Positions 8,782 to 17,300 of a DNA stretch of 64,000 nt are shown in pieces. The notes beneath the pieces were generated by a model. It did no database searches. It was not told the origin of the DNA and saw only the letters and a program-made list of their open reading frames with translations. The stretch is from JAFARZ01 sp036490795 (GTDB lineage Bacteria > Actinomycetota > Actinomycetes > Streptosporangiales > Streptosporangiaceae), in assembly GCA_036490795.1 (NCBI GenBank), contig DASXDG010000405.1, positions 1 through 64,000 of the forward strand. Direction: 5' to 3'. The first letter of the stretch is position 1. Each line of letters starts with the position of its first letter. The translations under genes were made by a program, and so were the position numbers.

Positions 8782-9137
8782 GCAGGTTCACCGTGAACAC
8801 GCTGATGCGCAACGTCCTGCTGGACGATGACCGCCTTGCCGCCTACCGCGACGACCCGGGCGGGTACGTGGCCAGGTTCCGCACTGCCCGCGAGGCGGCG
8901 GGCCTGGCCGGCCTGACCGAGCCAGAGGCCGCGGCACTCGACGGACCCGACTACGGCGCGCTGTACGCGCTCGGCGCGCATCCCTATCTGCTGTGGAGCT
9001 TCACCGAGGCCGTGCTCGTCCCGCCGCTGAGCAGGCCCGGCCTGGTCGAGTCGTTCCGGGCAGAGGCAGAACGGCATGCCGACCCCAAAGGACACAGCCC
9101 GGACTTCGCGACGACACGCCTGGAGGAAACACCGTGA
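8778..9137 (+). CDS. LigA-type dioxygenase small (alpha) subunit
   Basis: A 119-residue helical protein beginning MSRFTVNTLMRNVLLDDDRLAAYRDDPGGYVARF. The FxxDxxxxxxYxxDPxxxxxxx...GLTxxExxAL layout with GALYALGAHPYLL matches the alpha subunit of protocatechuate 4,5-dioxygenase-like enzymes, which closes over the active site of LigB. It overlaps the LigB gene by 4 bp (ATGA), which supports a stoichiometric complex. Confidence 0.85.
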   Translation: MSRFTVNTLMRNVLLDDDRLAAYRDDPGGYVARFRTAREAAGLAGLTEPEAAALDGPDYGALYALGAHPYLLWSFTEAVLVPPLSRPGLVESFRAEAERHADPKGHSPDFATTRLEETP

Positions 9138-10045
9138 AAACCGATCTGGTCTCGTTCTACAGCGAGGGCGATCCGGTCAGCGCCCTGTGGCGGACACCGG
9201 ACGAGCCGGCCGGCCCGATGCGGGCCATCGTGCAGGGCCCCGGCTGGCTCGGCCTCAAGGACGCCAAGCTCTACGAGCGGTACCACCAGGCGTTCACCGA
9301 CGCGGGCTTCGGCGTGCTGGTCATCGACTACCGGGGCTTCGGTGACTCGGGCGGCCCGAAGAACACGCTGTCACCGTCCGGGCAGCTCATCGACCTGCTG
9401 AACGCGGTGACGTACCTGACCACCAGGGAGGACGTGGCCGCGGACTCGATCGGCGCGTTCGGCACCGGGGGCACTGGCGGCGGCAACGCGGTGCTGCTGG
9501 CGGCGGCCGAGCCGAGGATCACCGCGGTGGTCAGCCAGGTCCCGGTCGCCGACGGCGCCGACTGGCTGCACCGGATGCGCAGTGAACACGAATGGCTGTC
9601 CTTCTTGAAATCGCTCGAGCAGGACCGCGGCCAGCGGGTGCTGACCGGCACCGGGCGTTCGGTCCACCCGCGCGAGGAGATCATGGTCCCGACGCCGGAA
9701 CGGCGGGCGACCACGGTCAAGGCCGACGTGGACGACCGGATCCCGAGCAGCGTCAGCCTGCGCGGCGCGGACGAGATTCTCTCCTACCGCCCGGTAGACG
9801 CGGCGGCCGCGCTGAGCACGCCGCTGATGGTGATCGGCGTCGAGGACGACGCGACCACTCCCACCGACCACGCGATCCGGCTGTACGAGGCGGCGCGCGG
9901 GCCGAAGAGCCTGATCATGCAGCGCAACACCAGTCACTACGCGGCCTACGACAAGTACTGGGAGCAGGTCACGCCGCGCATGGTGGAGTGGTTCGTCCGG
10001 CACGTCCAGGCCCGCGACGTGGTGTACCTGGAGTCCGGCCGATGA
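9134..10045 (+). CDS. Alpha/beta hydrolase-fold protein, atypical nucleophile site
   Basis: A 303-residue protein starting at GTG 9134 (GTGA overlap). The fold is clear: YRGFGDSGG after strand 4, the expected elbow region SIGAFGTGGTGGGNAVL, a conserved late Asp (VEDDATTPTDHA), and a final His (NTSHYAAY). The elbow reads GTGGTGGG, so the usual GxSxG serine is not visible, which leaves hydrolase activity open. Its position after LigAB suggests a role on ring-cleavage products. It could be a C-C hydrolase-like enzyme using a nearby Thr, or a non-hydrolytic relative. Confidence 0.75.
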   Translation: MKTDLVSFYSEGDPVSALWRTPDEPAGPMRAIVQGPGWLGLKDAKLYERYHQAFTDAGFGVLVIDYRGFGDSGGPKNTLSPSGQLIDLLNAVTYLTTREDVAADSIGAFGTGGTGGGNAVLLAAAEPRITAVVSQVPVADGADWLHRMRSEHEWLSFLKSLEQDRGQRVLTGTGRSVHPREEIMVPTPERRATTVKADVDDRIPSSVSLRGADEILSYRPVDAAAALSTPLMVIGVEDDATTPTDHAIRLYEAARGPKSLIMQRNTSHYAAYDKYWEQVTPRMVEWFVRHVQARDVVYLESGR

Positions 10046-11424
10046 TCCGGATCAGCGGCGGCACGGTCGTCACGCCGTCCGCGGCGGTCACCGCGGACCT
10101 GCTGATCAGCGGCGAGAGGATCGCCGGGATCGTGGCGCCAGGTGTGCACACGATGGACCGGCCGGAGCACGTCATCGACGCGGCCGGCAAGCTGGTGCTG
10201 CCCGGCATGATCGACGTGCATGTGCACACGCGCGAGCCCGGCTTCACGCACAAGGAAGACATCCTCAGCACCAGCCGTCAGGCGGCGGCCGGCGGCGTCA
10301 CCACGATCTTCGGCATGCCCAACCTGAACCCGCCGACGACGGACGTGACCACCCTCGCCGACGTGTTCGCCAGGTACGCGGCGACCTCGATCGTCGACTA
10401 CAACCACAACCCGGCGGCTACTGAGCCGGACCAGATCGCGCCGATGGCCGCGATGGGCGTCAACGCGTTCAAGATCTACATGGTGGTGGACACCGGTCGC
10501 ACCTATCCGCACCCGGCCGGGACCGGCATGCACGGCCACGGCGACCTGCTGCGGATGATGGACACGATCGCGAAGACCGGCAAGCGGTTCATCATTCACC
10601 CGCACGACCAGGCGCTGATGGACTACATCGAGGGCGAGATCCTGGGCGCGGGCGACAACACCCCGGCTGGGTACGCCCAGGCCTACGCGGCGCGCAACGG
10701 CGTCATCTGGGACACCGCGATCGAGGTCGTGCTGCGGCTCGCCGAGGCGTCCGGCTGCCCCGTCCACCTGGCACACATGCAGACCAGGCGCAGCGTCGAG
10801 GCGGTGCGCCGGGCCCGGGCCCACGGCGTGGACGTGACCTGTGAGGTGAACCACTGGCTGCCATTCCTGTCTACCTGGGCCGACGTCGAACGGCTCGGCC
10901 CTTACGCGCTGTCCTACTGGGTTCCGGACGACGCCAGGGCGGCCGTCTGGGAGGCGCTGCGCGACGGCACCATCGACATCTTCGCCTCCGACCACGCCCC
11001 GCACACCCGCGAGGAGAAAGAGGTCGGCTGGACCCAAATGTGGAGCTCGCACACCGGCACGCCTGGCATCCAGTACTTCTATCCGCTCGGCCTGGACGCC
11101 GTCGTGCGCGGTGACCTCACCCTCGCCCGGCTGGTCGAGCTGGTGGCGACGAACCCGGCGAAGCACTTCGGGCTGGCCGGGCGCAAGGGCGCGCTGCTGC
11201 CCGGCTACGACGCGGACGTCGTGATCGCCGACCTGGACGCGCCGTGGACGATCACCAACGACGGCGTGCTGTCCAAGATCGGCTGGACCTGCTACGACGG
11301 CCGTTCGCTCGCGGCCCGGATTGACCGGACGTTCGTCCGCGGCACCGAGGTGTACGCCGACGGCACGGTCACCGGTGTCCCCGGCCACGGCAAGCTCGCT
11401 ACCTCCATGGAGAGTGATTCATGA
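10042..11424 (+). CDS. Dihydropyrimidinase/dihydroorotase-like cyclic amidase
   Basis: A 460-residue amidohydrolase-superfamily protein, ATG 10042 overlapping the previous stop. All binuclear metal-site residues are visible: DVHVHTREPG, the carboxylatable Lys of NAFKIYMVVD, His of FIIHPHDQ, His of VHLAHMQ and Asp of FASDHAPH. Relatives open cyclic amides such as hydantoins, dihydropyrimidines and dihydroorotate. Its place in an operon with a kynureninase and an LLM oxidoreductase hints at a cyclic-amide intermediate from an N-heterocycle. This is inference. Confidence 0.88.
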   Translation: MIRISGGTVVTPSAAVTADLLISGERIAGIVAPGVHTMDRPEHVIDAAGKLVLPGMIDVHVHTREPGFTHKEDILSTSRQAAAGGVTTIFGMPNLNPPTTDVTTLADVFARYAATSIVDYNHNPAATEPDQIAPMAAMGVNAFKIYMVVDTGRTYPHPAGTGMHGHGDLLRMMDTIAKTGKRFIIHPHDQALMDYIEGEILGAGDNTPAGYAQAYAARNGVIWDTAIEVVLRLAEASGCPVHLAHMQTRRSVEAVRRARAHGVDVTCEVNHWLPFLSTWADVERLGPYALSYWVPDDARAAVWEALRDGTIDIFASDHAPHTREEKEVGWTQMWSSHTGTPGIQYFYPLGLDAVVRGDLTLARLVELVATNPAKHFGLAGRKGALLPGYDADVVIADLDAPWTITNDGVLSKIGWTCYDGRSLAARIDRTFVRGTEVYADGTVTGVPGHGKLATSMESDS

Positions 11425-12395
11425 AATTCGGCCTGCTGCTCCCGCACTTCGGCAAGCACGCCTCGCGGAAGAACCTGCTCGACGGCGCCAGGCACGCCGA
11501 GAACTTCGGCTTCGACTCGGTCTGGGCGCGAGATCACCTGGTGTTCGAGCCGCACGGCGAGATGGAGGACCCGAACCGGTCCTTCTACGACGCGCTGACC
11601 ACGCTGACCGCGATCGGCGCGGTCACCGAGAAGATCACCCTCGGTACCGGCTCGCTGATCCCGTTCCGGCACCCGCTGGTTACCGCGCTGATGACGGGCA
11701 CGCTCACCCAGCTGGTCGGCCCGCGGCTGATCCTCGGCGTCGGCGCGGGCACGTTCCAGCACGAGTTCGACGCGATCGGCTGGGGCGACCGGGACCGGGT
11801 CGAACTGGTCAGGTCCAACGCCAACATCCTCAAGCGCGTGTTCACCGAGAACGACGTGACGTACTCCGACGATCAGTTCTCGTTCAGCAACGTGACCATC
11901 GAACCCAAGCCGGCCGGCGGACGCATCCCGTTCTGGTACTGCGGTGCCACGCCGCGGTCGGCGCGGCTGGCCGTGGAGTTCGCCGACGGCTGGATGCCCG
12001 GCCGGATCTCGCTGGGCACCATGGCCGCGCGCATCGACTCCATGCGCAAGCTGTCCGCCGAACAGGGCAGGAAGATGCCGACGGTCGCGGTGATCCCGCC
12101 CACCTCGATCGAGGCGACCAGGGAGGAGGCATTGCGCGACGTGAACATCCCCGGGCTGCTCGCCTGGGCGAACAAGGCCAAGTTCGCGGTCAAGCCGCCG
12201 TCCGGCCGGTTCGAGACCGTCGAAGACCTGTCCGGGCAGCTCATCGCCGGTTCGCCCGCCGATGCGGTCGAAGAGGTGCAAAAGTTCGCTGACCTGGGCG
12301 TTGAGCATCTCGTCTTCGACTTCCGGTTCAAGTTCGACCGCTGGTTCGAGCAGATCGAGCTGCTCGGCACCGAAGTCCTGCCGCACTTGCGGTGA
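11421..12395 (+). CDS. LLM-class flavin-dependent oxidoreductase
   Basis: A 324-residue luciferase-like monooxygenase fold protein. It shows MKFGLLLPHFG, AENFGFDSVWARDHL, the LGTGSLIPFRHPL strand, RLILGVGAGTFQHEFDAIG and the C-terminal FADLGVEHLVFDF. Members use F420 or FMN; the sequence does not decide between them. In catabolic operons such enzymes oxygenate or open rings. It overlaps both neighbours by 4 bp. Confidence 0.88.
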   Translation: MKFGLLLPHFGKHASRKNLLDGARHAENFGFDSVWARDHLVFEPHGEMEDPNRSFYDALTTLTAIGAVTEKITLGTGSLIPFRHPLVTALMTGTLTQLVGPRLILGVGAGTFQHEFDAIGWGDRDRVELVRSNANILKRVFTENDVTYSDDQFSFSNVTIEPKPAGGRIPFWYCGATPRSARLAVEFADGWMPGRISLGTMAARIDSMRKLSAEQGRKMPTVAVIPPTSIEATREEALRDVNIPGLLAWANKAKFAVKPPSGRFETVEDLSGQLIAGSPADAVEEVQKFADLGVEHLVFDFRFKFDRWFEQIELLGTEVLPHLR

Positions 12396-13654
12396 GGGAT
12401 CTGTCGCGGGCTCTCGCCGAAAGGCTCGACGCGGCGGACCCGCTGGCTGAGTTCCGCTCGAGCTTCGAGCTGCCCGATCCCGGCCTGATCTACCTGGACG
12501 GCAACTCGCTCGGGCGGATGCCGGCCGCCACTCCAGGGCGGCTCAACGACGTGCTGCGACGGGAGTGGGCGGACCGGCTGATCAGGTCGTGGAACGAGAG
12601 CTGGTTCGACCTTCCGTCCCGGGTCGGCGACCTGATCGGCGAGCATTTCCTCGGCGCCGCACCAGGCCAGGTCGTGGTCGCCGACTCGACCACGGTGAAC
12701 TTCTACAAGCTGGTCGCCGCCGCCGCCGGCGCCAGGCCAGACCGGCGAAGGATCATAACTGACCGTGGTAACTTCCCCACCGACCGGTACGTGGTCGAAG
12801 GGGTGGCCGCCGCCCGCGGGCTCACCGCCACCCTGGCGGAGTTCGACGAGATCGACGGCCCGGCCCCGTCCGCCGTCGCCGCGTGCGTGGACAGGGACGT
12901 CGCGCTGGTCACGCTGTCGCTGGTGGACTACCGGTCAGGGGCGCTCGCCGACATGGCGGCGATCAACGAGGTCGTGCACGCGGCCGGCGCCCTGGTCCTG
13001 TGGGACTTGTCGCACGCGGCCGGCGCGGTGCCGATCGAGCTGGACGGCACCGGCACCGACCTGGCCGTCGGCTGCACCTATAAATACCTGAACGGCGGGC
13101 CAGGCGCCCCGGCCTTCCTGTACGTGCGATCGGGCCTGGTGGGCGAGCTGCTGCCGCCGATCTGGGGCTGGTACGGCCAGCGCGACCAGTTCGCGATGGG
13201 CCAGGGCTTCGCGCCGGTGCCCGGCACCGGCCGGTTCCTGTCCGGCACGCCGCACGTGCTCGGCGCGATCGGCGCCGAGGAGGGCGCCCGGCTGCTGGCC
13301 GAGGCGGGCATCGGCCGGCTCAGGGACAAGAGCGTCCGGCTGACCGAGCTCGCCATCGAGCTGGCCGACGCGTGGCTCGCGCCGCACGGCTTGACGCTCG
13401 CGTCACCCAGAGACGCCGCGCGGCGGGGCTCGCACATCTCGCTGGCCCACTCCGACGGCTACCGGATCTGCCGCGCGCTGATCGAGCTGGCCGGTGTCGT
13501 TCCCGACTTCCGTCAACCGGACCGGATCCGGCTCGGCTTCGCGCCCGCCTACACCCGGTACACCGACGTCTGGGACGGCATGGACCGGCTGCGCGCGATC
13601 GTGGCCGGCGGCGCCCACCTGACCATCGACCTCCCCGACCTCCCGGTCACCTGA
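12392..13654 (+). CDS. kynU: Kynureninase (PLP-dependent)
   Basis: A 420-residue fold-type I PLP enzyme. Typical features are the N-terminal YLDGNSLGRMP, RSWNESWFDLP, the loop VADSTTVNFYKL, DRGNFPTDRYV, the PLP-contact WDLSHAAGAVPIEL, and the Schiff-base lysine in CTYKYLNGGPGAPAFLYV. It should release anthranilate and alanine from kynurenine, or act on a close analogue. The start is GTG 12392, overlapping the previous stop. It is the last gene of the operon, and its presence is the main reason to suspect a tryptophan-derived substrate. Confidence 0.9.
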   Translation: MRDLSRALAERLDAADPLAEFRSSFELPDPGLIYLDGNSLGRMPAATPGRLNDVLRREWADRLIRSWNESWFDLPSRVGDLIGEHFLGAAPGQVVVADSTTVNFYKLVAAAAGARPDRRRIITDRGNFPTDRYVVEGVAAARGLTATLAEFDEIDGPAPSAVAACVDRDVALVTLSLVDYRSGALADMAAINEVVHAAGALVLWDLSHAAGAVPIELDGTGTDLAVGCTYKYLNGGPGAPAFLYVRSGLVGELLPPIWGWYGQRDQFAMGQGFAPVPGTGRFLSGTPHVLGAIGAEEGARLLAEAGIGRLRDKSVRLTELAIELADAWLAPHGLTLASPRDAARRGSHISLAHSDGYRICRALIELAGVVPDFRQPDRIRLGFAPAYTRYTDVWDGMDRLRAIVAGGAHLTIDLPDLPVT

Positions 13655-13678
13655 CACCAGCCTCGCACCGATAGGGGT

Positions 13679-13870
13679 AAAGCAGGCTCGCGGCGGGTGC
13701 CCGCGGTGCCCGGGGCTGGGGGCTCGCGGTGCCCGAGGGGCTGCGGGGGCTGGGGGGCTGGGGGCTCGCGGTGCCCGGGGGGCCTGCGGCGCGCGGGCCC
13801 CCTTCCGAGGGGGCTCGCGGCGCGCAAGCCCCCTTGACGCTTAGGGGCCTGGGGCGCCGCAACCCCCTCC
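13679..13870. other. G-rich region with hairpin between convergent genes
   Basis: About 190 bp of near-repetitive G-runs between the kynureninase and antiporter genes. A CTCGCGGTGCCCG phrase is repeated, G4-G6 runs are dense enough for a quadruplex on the plus strand, and a perfect 6-bp stem (GCCCCC 13797-13802, GGGGGC 13809-13814) closes around TTCCGA. It probably serves as a two-way terminator. Confidence 0.5.
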
Positions 13871-13883
13871 CCCTGGCGGGCGG

Positions 13884-15131
13884 TCAGCCGGACTGGATGG
13901 CGTCGGCCGGGGCGGCGGACCGGGCGGTGGACGAAGCGATCAGTGCCAGCAGCGGGGAGGTGACGACGGTGGTCAGCACGGCCATGACGACGAGCACGCA
14001 GAAGACCTGAGGCCCGATGATTGCGGCGGTCAGCCCGACGTTGAGCGCGATGAGCTCGGTGAGGCCGCGCGAGTTGACCAGTGCGGCGACGGTCGCCGCG
14101 TCCTCGGAATTCAGGCCGCCGATCCGCCCGGCCACGAAGGCCGGACCGAGCTTGCCGCCGACGGCGATGACGCAGACCAGCGCCAGCAGCACGAAGCCGC
14201 CGCCGTTCAGGCTGCTCAGGTTCACCGACAGGCCGGTGACAACGAAGAACAGCGGCAGGAACAGTCCCGCCACCCCGGTCAGGTCGCGGCGGAACGCGAC
14301 GTCTTCCGCCGCGCTCAGCCTGGGCATGGTCAGGCCCGCGAGGAATCCGCCGAAGACCGGGTGCAGGCCGATCGACGCGGTCACCCACGCGCTGGCCAGC
14401 GCGAGCACCACGGCCAGCACGAACACGTTCGTCTGCGGCACGCGCCTCATCCACCGGCGCAGCAGCGGCCGGACGGCGACCAGCATGACCACCGCGAAGC
14501 CGGTGATCAGCAGCAGCGTGACCCACCATGGGCGCCCGGTATGGCCGGCCGTGGTGGCCAGCGCCGCCGCGAGCACGACCCAGGCGGCCACATCCATCAT
14601 GCCCGCCGCGGACGTGGCGGTCAGACCGGCCGGGGTCCTGTCGATGCCCCGCTCGCGCGCGATCGCGGCCAGCACGGGCAGCGCGGTGATCGACACGGCG
14701 ACGCCGATGAACAGGACGAAGGAACGGCCGCTCGCGACCTGCCCGACGGCGGTGAACTGTGCCCGGAAGATCAGCGCGGCCCCGATGCCGAGCGCCATCG
14801 GGACGGTGAAGGCACTCGCCGCGACCATGGCGACCACGCCCGATCGCCGGCGCAGCGCCTGCCAGTCCACCTCGTACCCGACCAGGAACATGAATAGCGC
14901 GACGGCGACCTGGGACACGATGCTGAGCACAGGCACGGCCGTATGCGGGAAGAAGCGGGCGCTGAGATGACCCGGCAGGTGGCCGAGGAGGCTCGGGCCC
15001 AGCACGATCCCGGCGATGATCTGGCCGACGACAGCGGGCTGTCCGCATTTGCGCGCGGCGATGCCGAACAACCAGGCAAGGGCGAGTACGAGCGCGAGGT
15101 CACCGATGACATCGGCGATCAAGACATCCAT
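13884..15131 (-). CDS. CPA2-family cation/proton antiporter
   Basis: A 415-residue integral membrane protein with about 12 hydrophobic segments. It shows the Na+/H+ exchanger features QPAVVGQIIAGIVLGPSLLG in the second segment, a polar VGYEVDWQALRRR loop, GLHPVFGGFLAGLTMPR, and LVNSRGLTELIALNVGL. There is no C-terminal TrkA domain. It is the last gene of the minus-strand operon, 13 bp overlapping the HisA-like gene. It may export an ion or a charged product, or respond to pH; the substrate is unproved. Confidence 0.85.
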   Translation of the reverse strand: MDVLIADVIGDLALVLALAWLFGIAARKCGQPAVVGQIIAGIVLGPSLLGHLPGHLSARFFPHTAVPVLSIVSQVAVALFMFLVGYEVDWQALRRRSGVVAMVAASAFTVPMALGIGAALIFRAQFTAVGQVASGRSFVLFIGVAVSITALPVLAAIARERGIDRTPAGLTATSAAGMMDVAAWVVLAAALATTAGHTGRPWWVTLLLITGFAVVMLVAVRPLLRRWMRRVPQTNVFVLAVVLALASAWVTASIGLHPVFGGFLAGLTMPRLSAAEDVAFRRDLTGVAGLFLPLFFVVTGLSVNLSSLNGGGFVLLALVCVIAVGGKLGPAFVAGRIGGLNSEDAATVAALVNSRGLTELIALNVGLTAAIIGPQVFCVLVVMAVLTTVVTSPLLALIASSTARSAAPADAIQSG

Positions 15132-15865
15132 AACGGCTCCAGCGCGGTGAGTGCCTGTTCAATGGTGAACGCGCCCGTGTACAGGGCCTTGCCGACGATC
15201 GCGGCCTCTACCCCGTGTCCGGCCAGGCCGCCGAGGGCGCGCAGGTCGGCCAAGCTGGACACGCCGCCGCTGGCGATCACCGGGCGGCTGGTGTGCCGGC
15301 AGGCATACCGGAGCAAGGACAGATTCGGACCGGTCAACGCGCCGTCGCGGGCCGATTCCGTGACGACGAACCGGGCGCAGCCTGCTGACTCCAGCCGGGC
15401 TAGCGCGCTGGTGAGGGAACCGAACTGACGGTCGCCGCCGCGTGGCGCCAGCCGGTACCCCCGGCGACCGAGCCGGTCGGCGACGTCGAGACCCACCGCG
15501 ACCCGGCCGCCGTGCTGAGCCACCACCCGGTACACCCAGTCCGGGTTCTCCATGGCGATGGTGCCGATCACCGCTCGCTGGCACCCGGTGGCAAGGGCGG
15601 CGCCCAGCGCCGTCTCGTCGTAGATACCGCCGGACAACTGCACGGAAACATCGAGCTCACCGACGATAGCGGCGATCAGTTCCGCGTTGCTGCCCCGGCC
15701 GTACGCCGCGTCCAGGTCGACCAGATGCACCCACTGCGCGCCGGCTCGCTGCCAGGCGAGCGCGGCGCGCAGCGGATCGGTAGAGCCTGACATCCCGGCG
15801 GCGGACGGGAGCGGCGACACGGAAAGGCCGCCGGACACGTCCACCGCCGGGAGCAGGGCGATCAT
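15119..15865 (-). CDS. HisA/PriA-like phosphoribosyl isomerase paralogue
   Basis: A 248-residue beta/alpha barrel, start ATG 15865 overlapping the permease stop (ATGA). It closely follows actinobacterial PriA: LLPAVDV with the first catalytic Asp, HLVDLDAAYGRGSN, the second catalytic Asp in SARDGALTGPN, ASGGVSSLADLRAL and GVEAAIVGKALY. The substrate loop differs: PriA's GRAVRLVQG is GLSVSPLPS here, SGGIRDD is SGGIYDE, and the Arg/Trp loop after strand 5 is changed. These remove arginines known to hold the ProFAR/PRA phosphates in PriA. An Amadori-type isomerase acting on a different aminosugar phosphate is likely. Confidence 0.82.
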   Translation of the reverse strand: MIALLPAVDVSGGLSVSPLPSAAGMSGSTDPLRAALAWQRAGAQWVHLVDLDAAYGRGSNAELIAAIVGELDVSVQLSGGIYDETALGAALATGCQRAVIGTIAMENPDWVYRVVAQHGGRVAVGLDVADRLGRRGYRLAPRGGDRQFGSLTSALARLESAGCARFVVTESARDGALTGPNLSLLRYACRHTSRPVIASGGVSSLADLRALGGLAGHGVEAAIVGKALYTGAFTIEQALTALEPLWMS

Positions 15866-17256
15866 CGCGTCGCGGCAGCCGCGGACGCGGGTACTGAATT
15901 GTTGACGGTCTCGCCGCGATTGAGGGCGTAGTAGAGACCGGCGGCCACGATCAGGCCGAAGATCCATGAGATGTCCGCGCCGCCCAGGTGCTTGACCATA
16001 GGCCCGGTGTAGAACGTGGTGCTCATGAACGGAACCTCGACCAGGATCGCGATGGCGTAGGTGACGATCGTGCGGACGTTGAACCGGCCGTAGATCCCGT
16101 CGGCGCGGAAGATCGAGTCCATGTCGTACTTCTCCTTGCGGATCAGGTAGAAGTCGGTCAGGTTGATCGCCGTCCACGGGATCATGAAGTAGGCCAGGAA
16201 CAAGATGAAGTTCTGGAACGAGACGAGGAAGCTCGACGTCGCGGCGATCGCCACGATCGTGCCGATGATCGCCGAGATCAGGATGAACACGGTCCTGACC
16301 TGGCTCTTCATCTGGAGCGGCCGCAACGCGGTGACCGTCGTGGTGACGCACATGAACATGCCGTACAGGTTCAGCACGTTCACCGCGACCACGCCCAAGA
16401 TGATGATGATCGCGAATAGCCAGTGCGCGCCTGAGCCGCCGAGGTCGGTGAAGAACGACACGTTGCCGTCGCCGAACGCGTTGGCCGCGACGGACGCCGC
16501 GATCGCGCCGAAGATCATCATCCAGATCGTGCCGATGACCGTGCCGGCGTAGGTCCACCAGAACGACGCCTTAACCGGGGTGTCCTTCGGCAGGTAGCGG
16601 GAGTAGTCCGCGACGTAGGGCGCGTAGGTGATCTGCCAGGTGATGGCCAGCGTCATCACCAGCAGGAACGTCCCGAACGAGAAGTGTCCCCCGTGCCAGA
16701 CCGTGCCGACGTGGAACTTGGTGAACAGCCGGATCGTCAGGTAGAGGAACCCGATGCCGCTGACCAGCGCGATCCACCGTTCATATGCGTGGATCAGCCG
16801 GTACCCGTAGACCGCCAGCACCGTACACAGAGCCGCGACGATGATCGTGGCGGGCGTGGTGCCGATGTGCCACCAGTTCGCCAGGGCCGACCCGCCGAGC
16901 ACCGCGCTGAGGGCGAAGAACCCGACGTACATCAGCACGACCAGCAGCAGCGGGATGATCGCGCCGTAGAACCCAAACTGAGCCCGGCTCTGGATCATCT
17001 GCGGGATGCCCAGCTTCGGACCCTGCGCCGAGTGCAGCGCCATGAAGATCGCGCCGAACAGGTTGCCGATCACGATAGCGAGCACCGCCCACGGCAGCGA
17101 CGCCCCGACGAAGATGGCGACCGCACCAGTCACGACGGTGGTGATCTGCATGTTCGCGCTGAACCAGACGGTGAACAGGCTACGGACCGAGCCGTGCCGC
17201 TCATCGTCGGGTATCACATCGATTGACCGTCTCTCGACGGTCAGTGAACTTTCCAT
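15862..17256 (-). CDS. NCS1-family nucleobase/hydantoin-type permease
   Basis: A 464-residue protein with about 12 membrane segments. The N-terminus has VWFSANMQITTVVTGAVAIFVG, then GNLFGAIFMALHSAQGPKLGIPQMIQSRAQFGFYG, which is the NCS1 (cytosine/purine/uracil/allantoin) signature region. It should import a nucleobase-like or hydantoin-like compound with a cation. It sits between PurF and the HisA-like gene, so its cargo may feed the phosphoribosyl chemistry of the operon. Confidence 0.88.
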   Translation of the reverse strand: MESSLTVERRSIDVIPDDERHGSVRSLFTVWFSANMQITTVVTGAVAIFVGASLPWAVLAIVIGNLFGAIFMALHSAQGPKLGIPQMIQSRAQFGFYGAIIPLLLVVLMYVGFFALSAVLGGSALANWWHIGTTPATIIVAALCTVLAVYGYRLIHAYERWIALVSGIGFLYLTIRLFTKFHVGTVWHGGHFSFGTFLLVMTLAITWQITYAPYVADYSRYLPKDTPVKASFWWTYAGTVIGTIWMMIFGAIAASVAANAFGDGNVSFFTDLGGSGAHWLFAIIIILGVVAVNVLNLYGMFMCVTTTVTALRPLQMKSQVRTVFILISAIIGTIVAIAATSSFLVSFQNFILFLAYFMIPWTAINLTDFYLIRKEKYDMDSIFRADGIYGRFNVRTIVTYAIAILVEVPFMSTTFYTGPMVKHLGGADISWIFGLIVAAGLYYALNRGETVNNSVPASAAAATR

Positions 17257-17300
17257 TTCCTATCAGGTTCCCTTTCTCTGATGTATGTAGGTGGTGGTGC

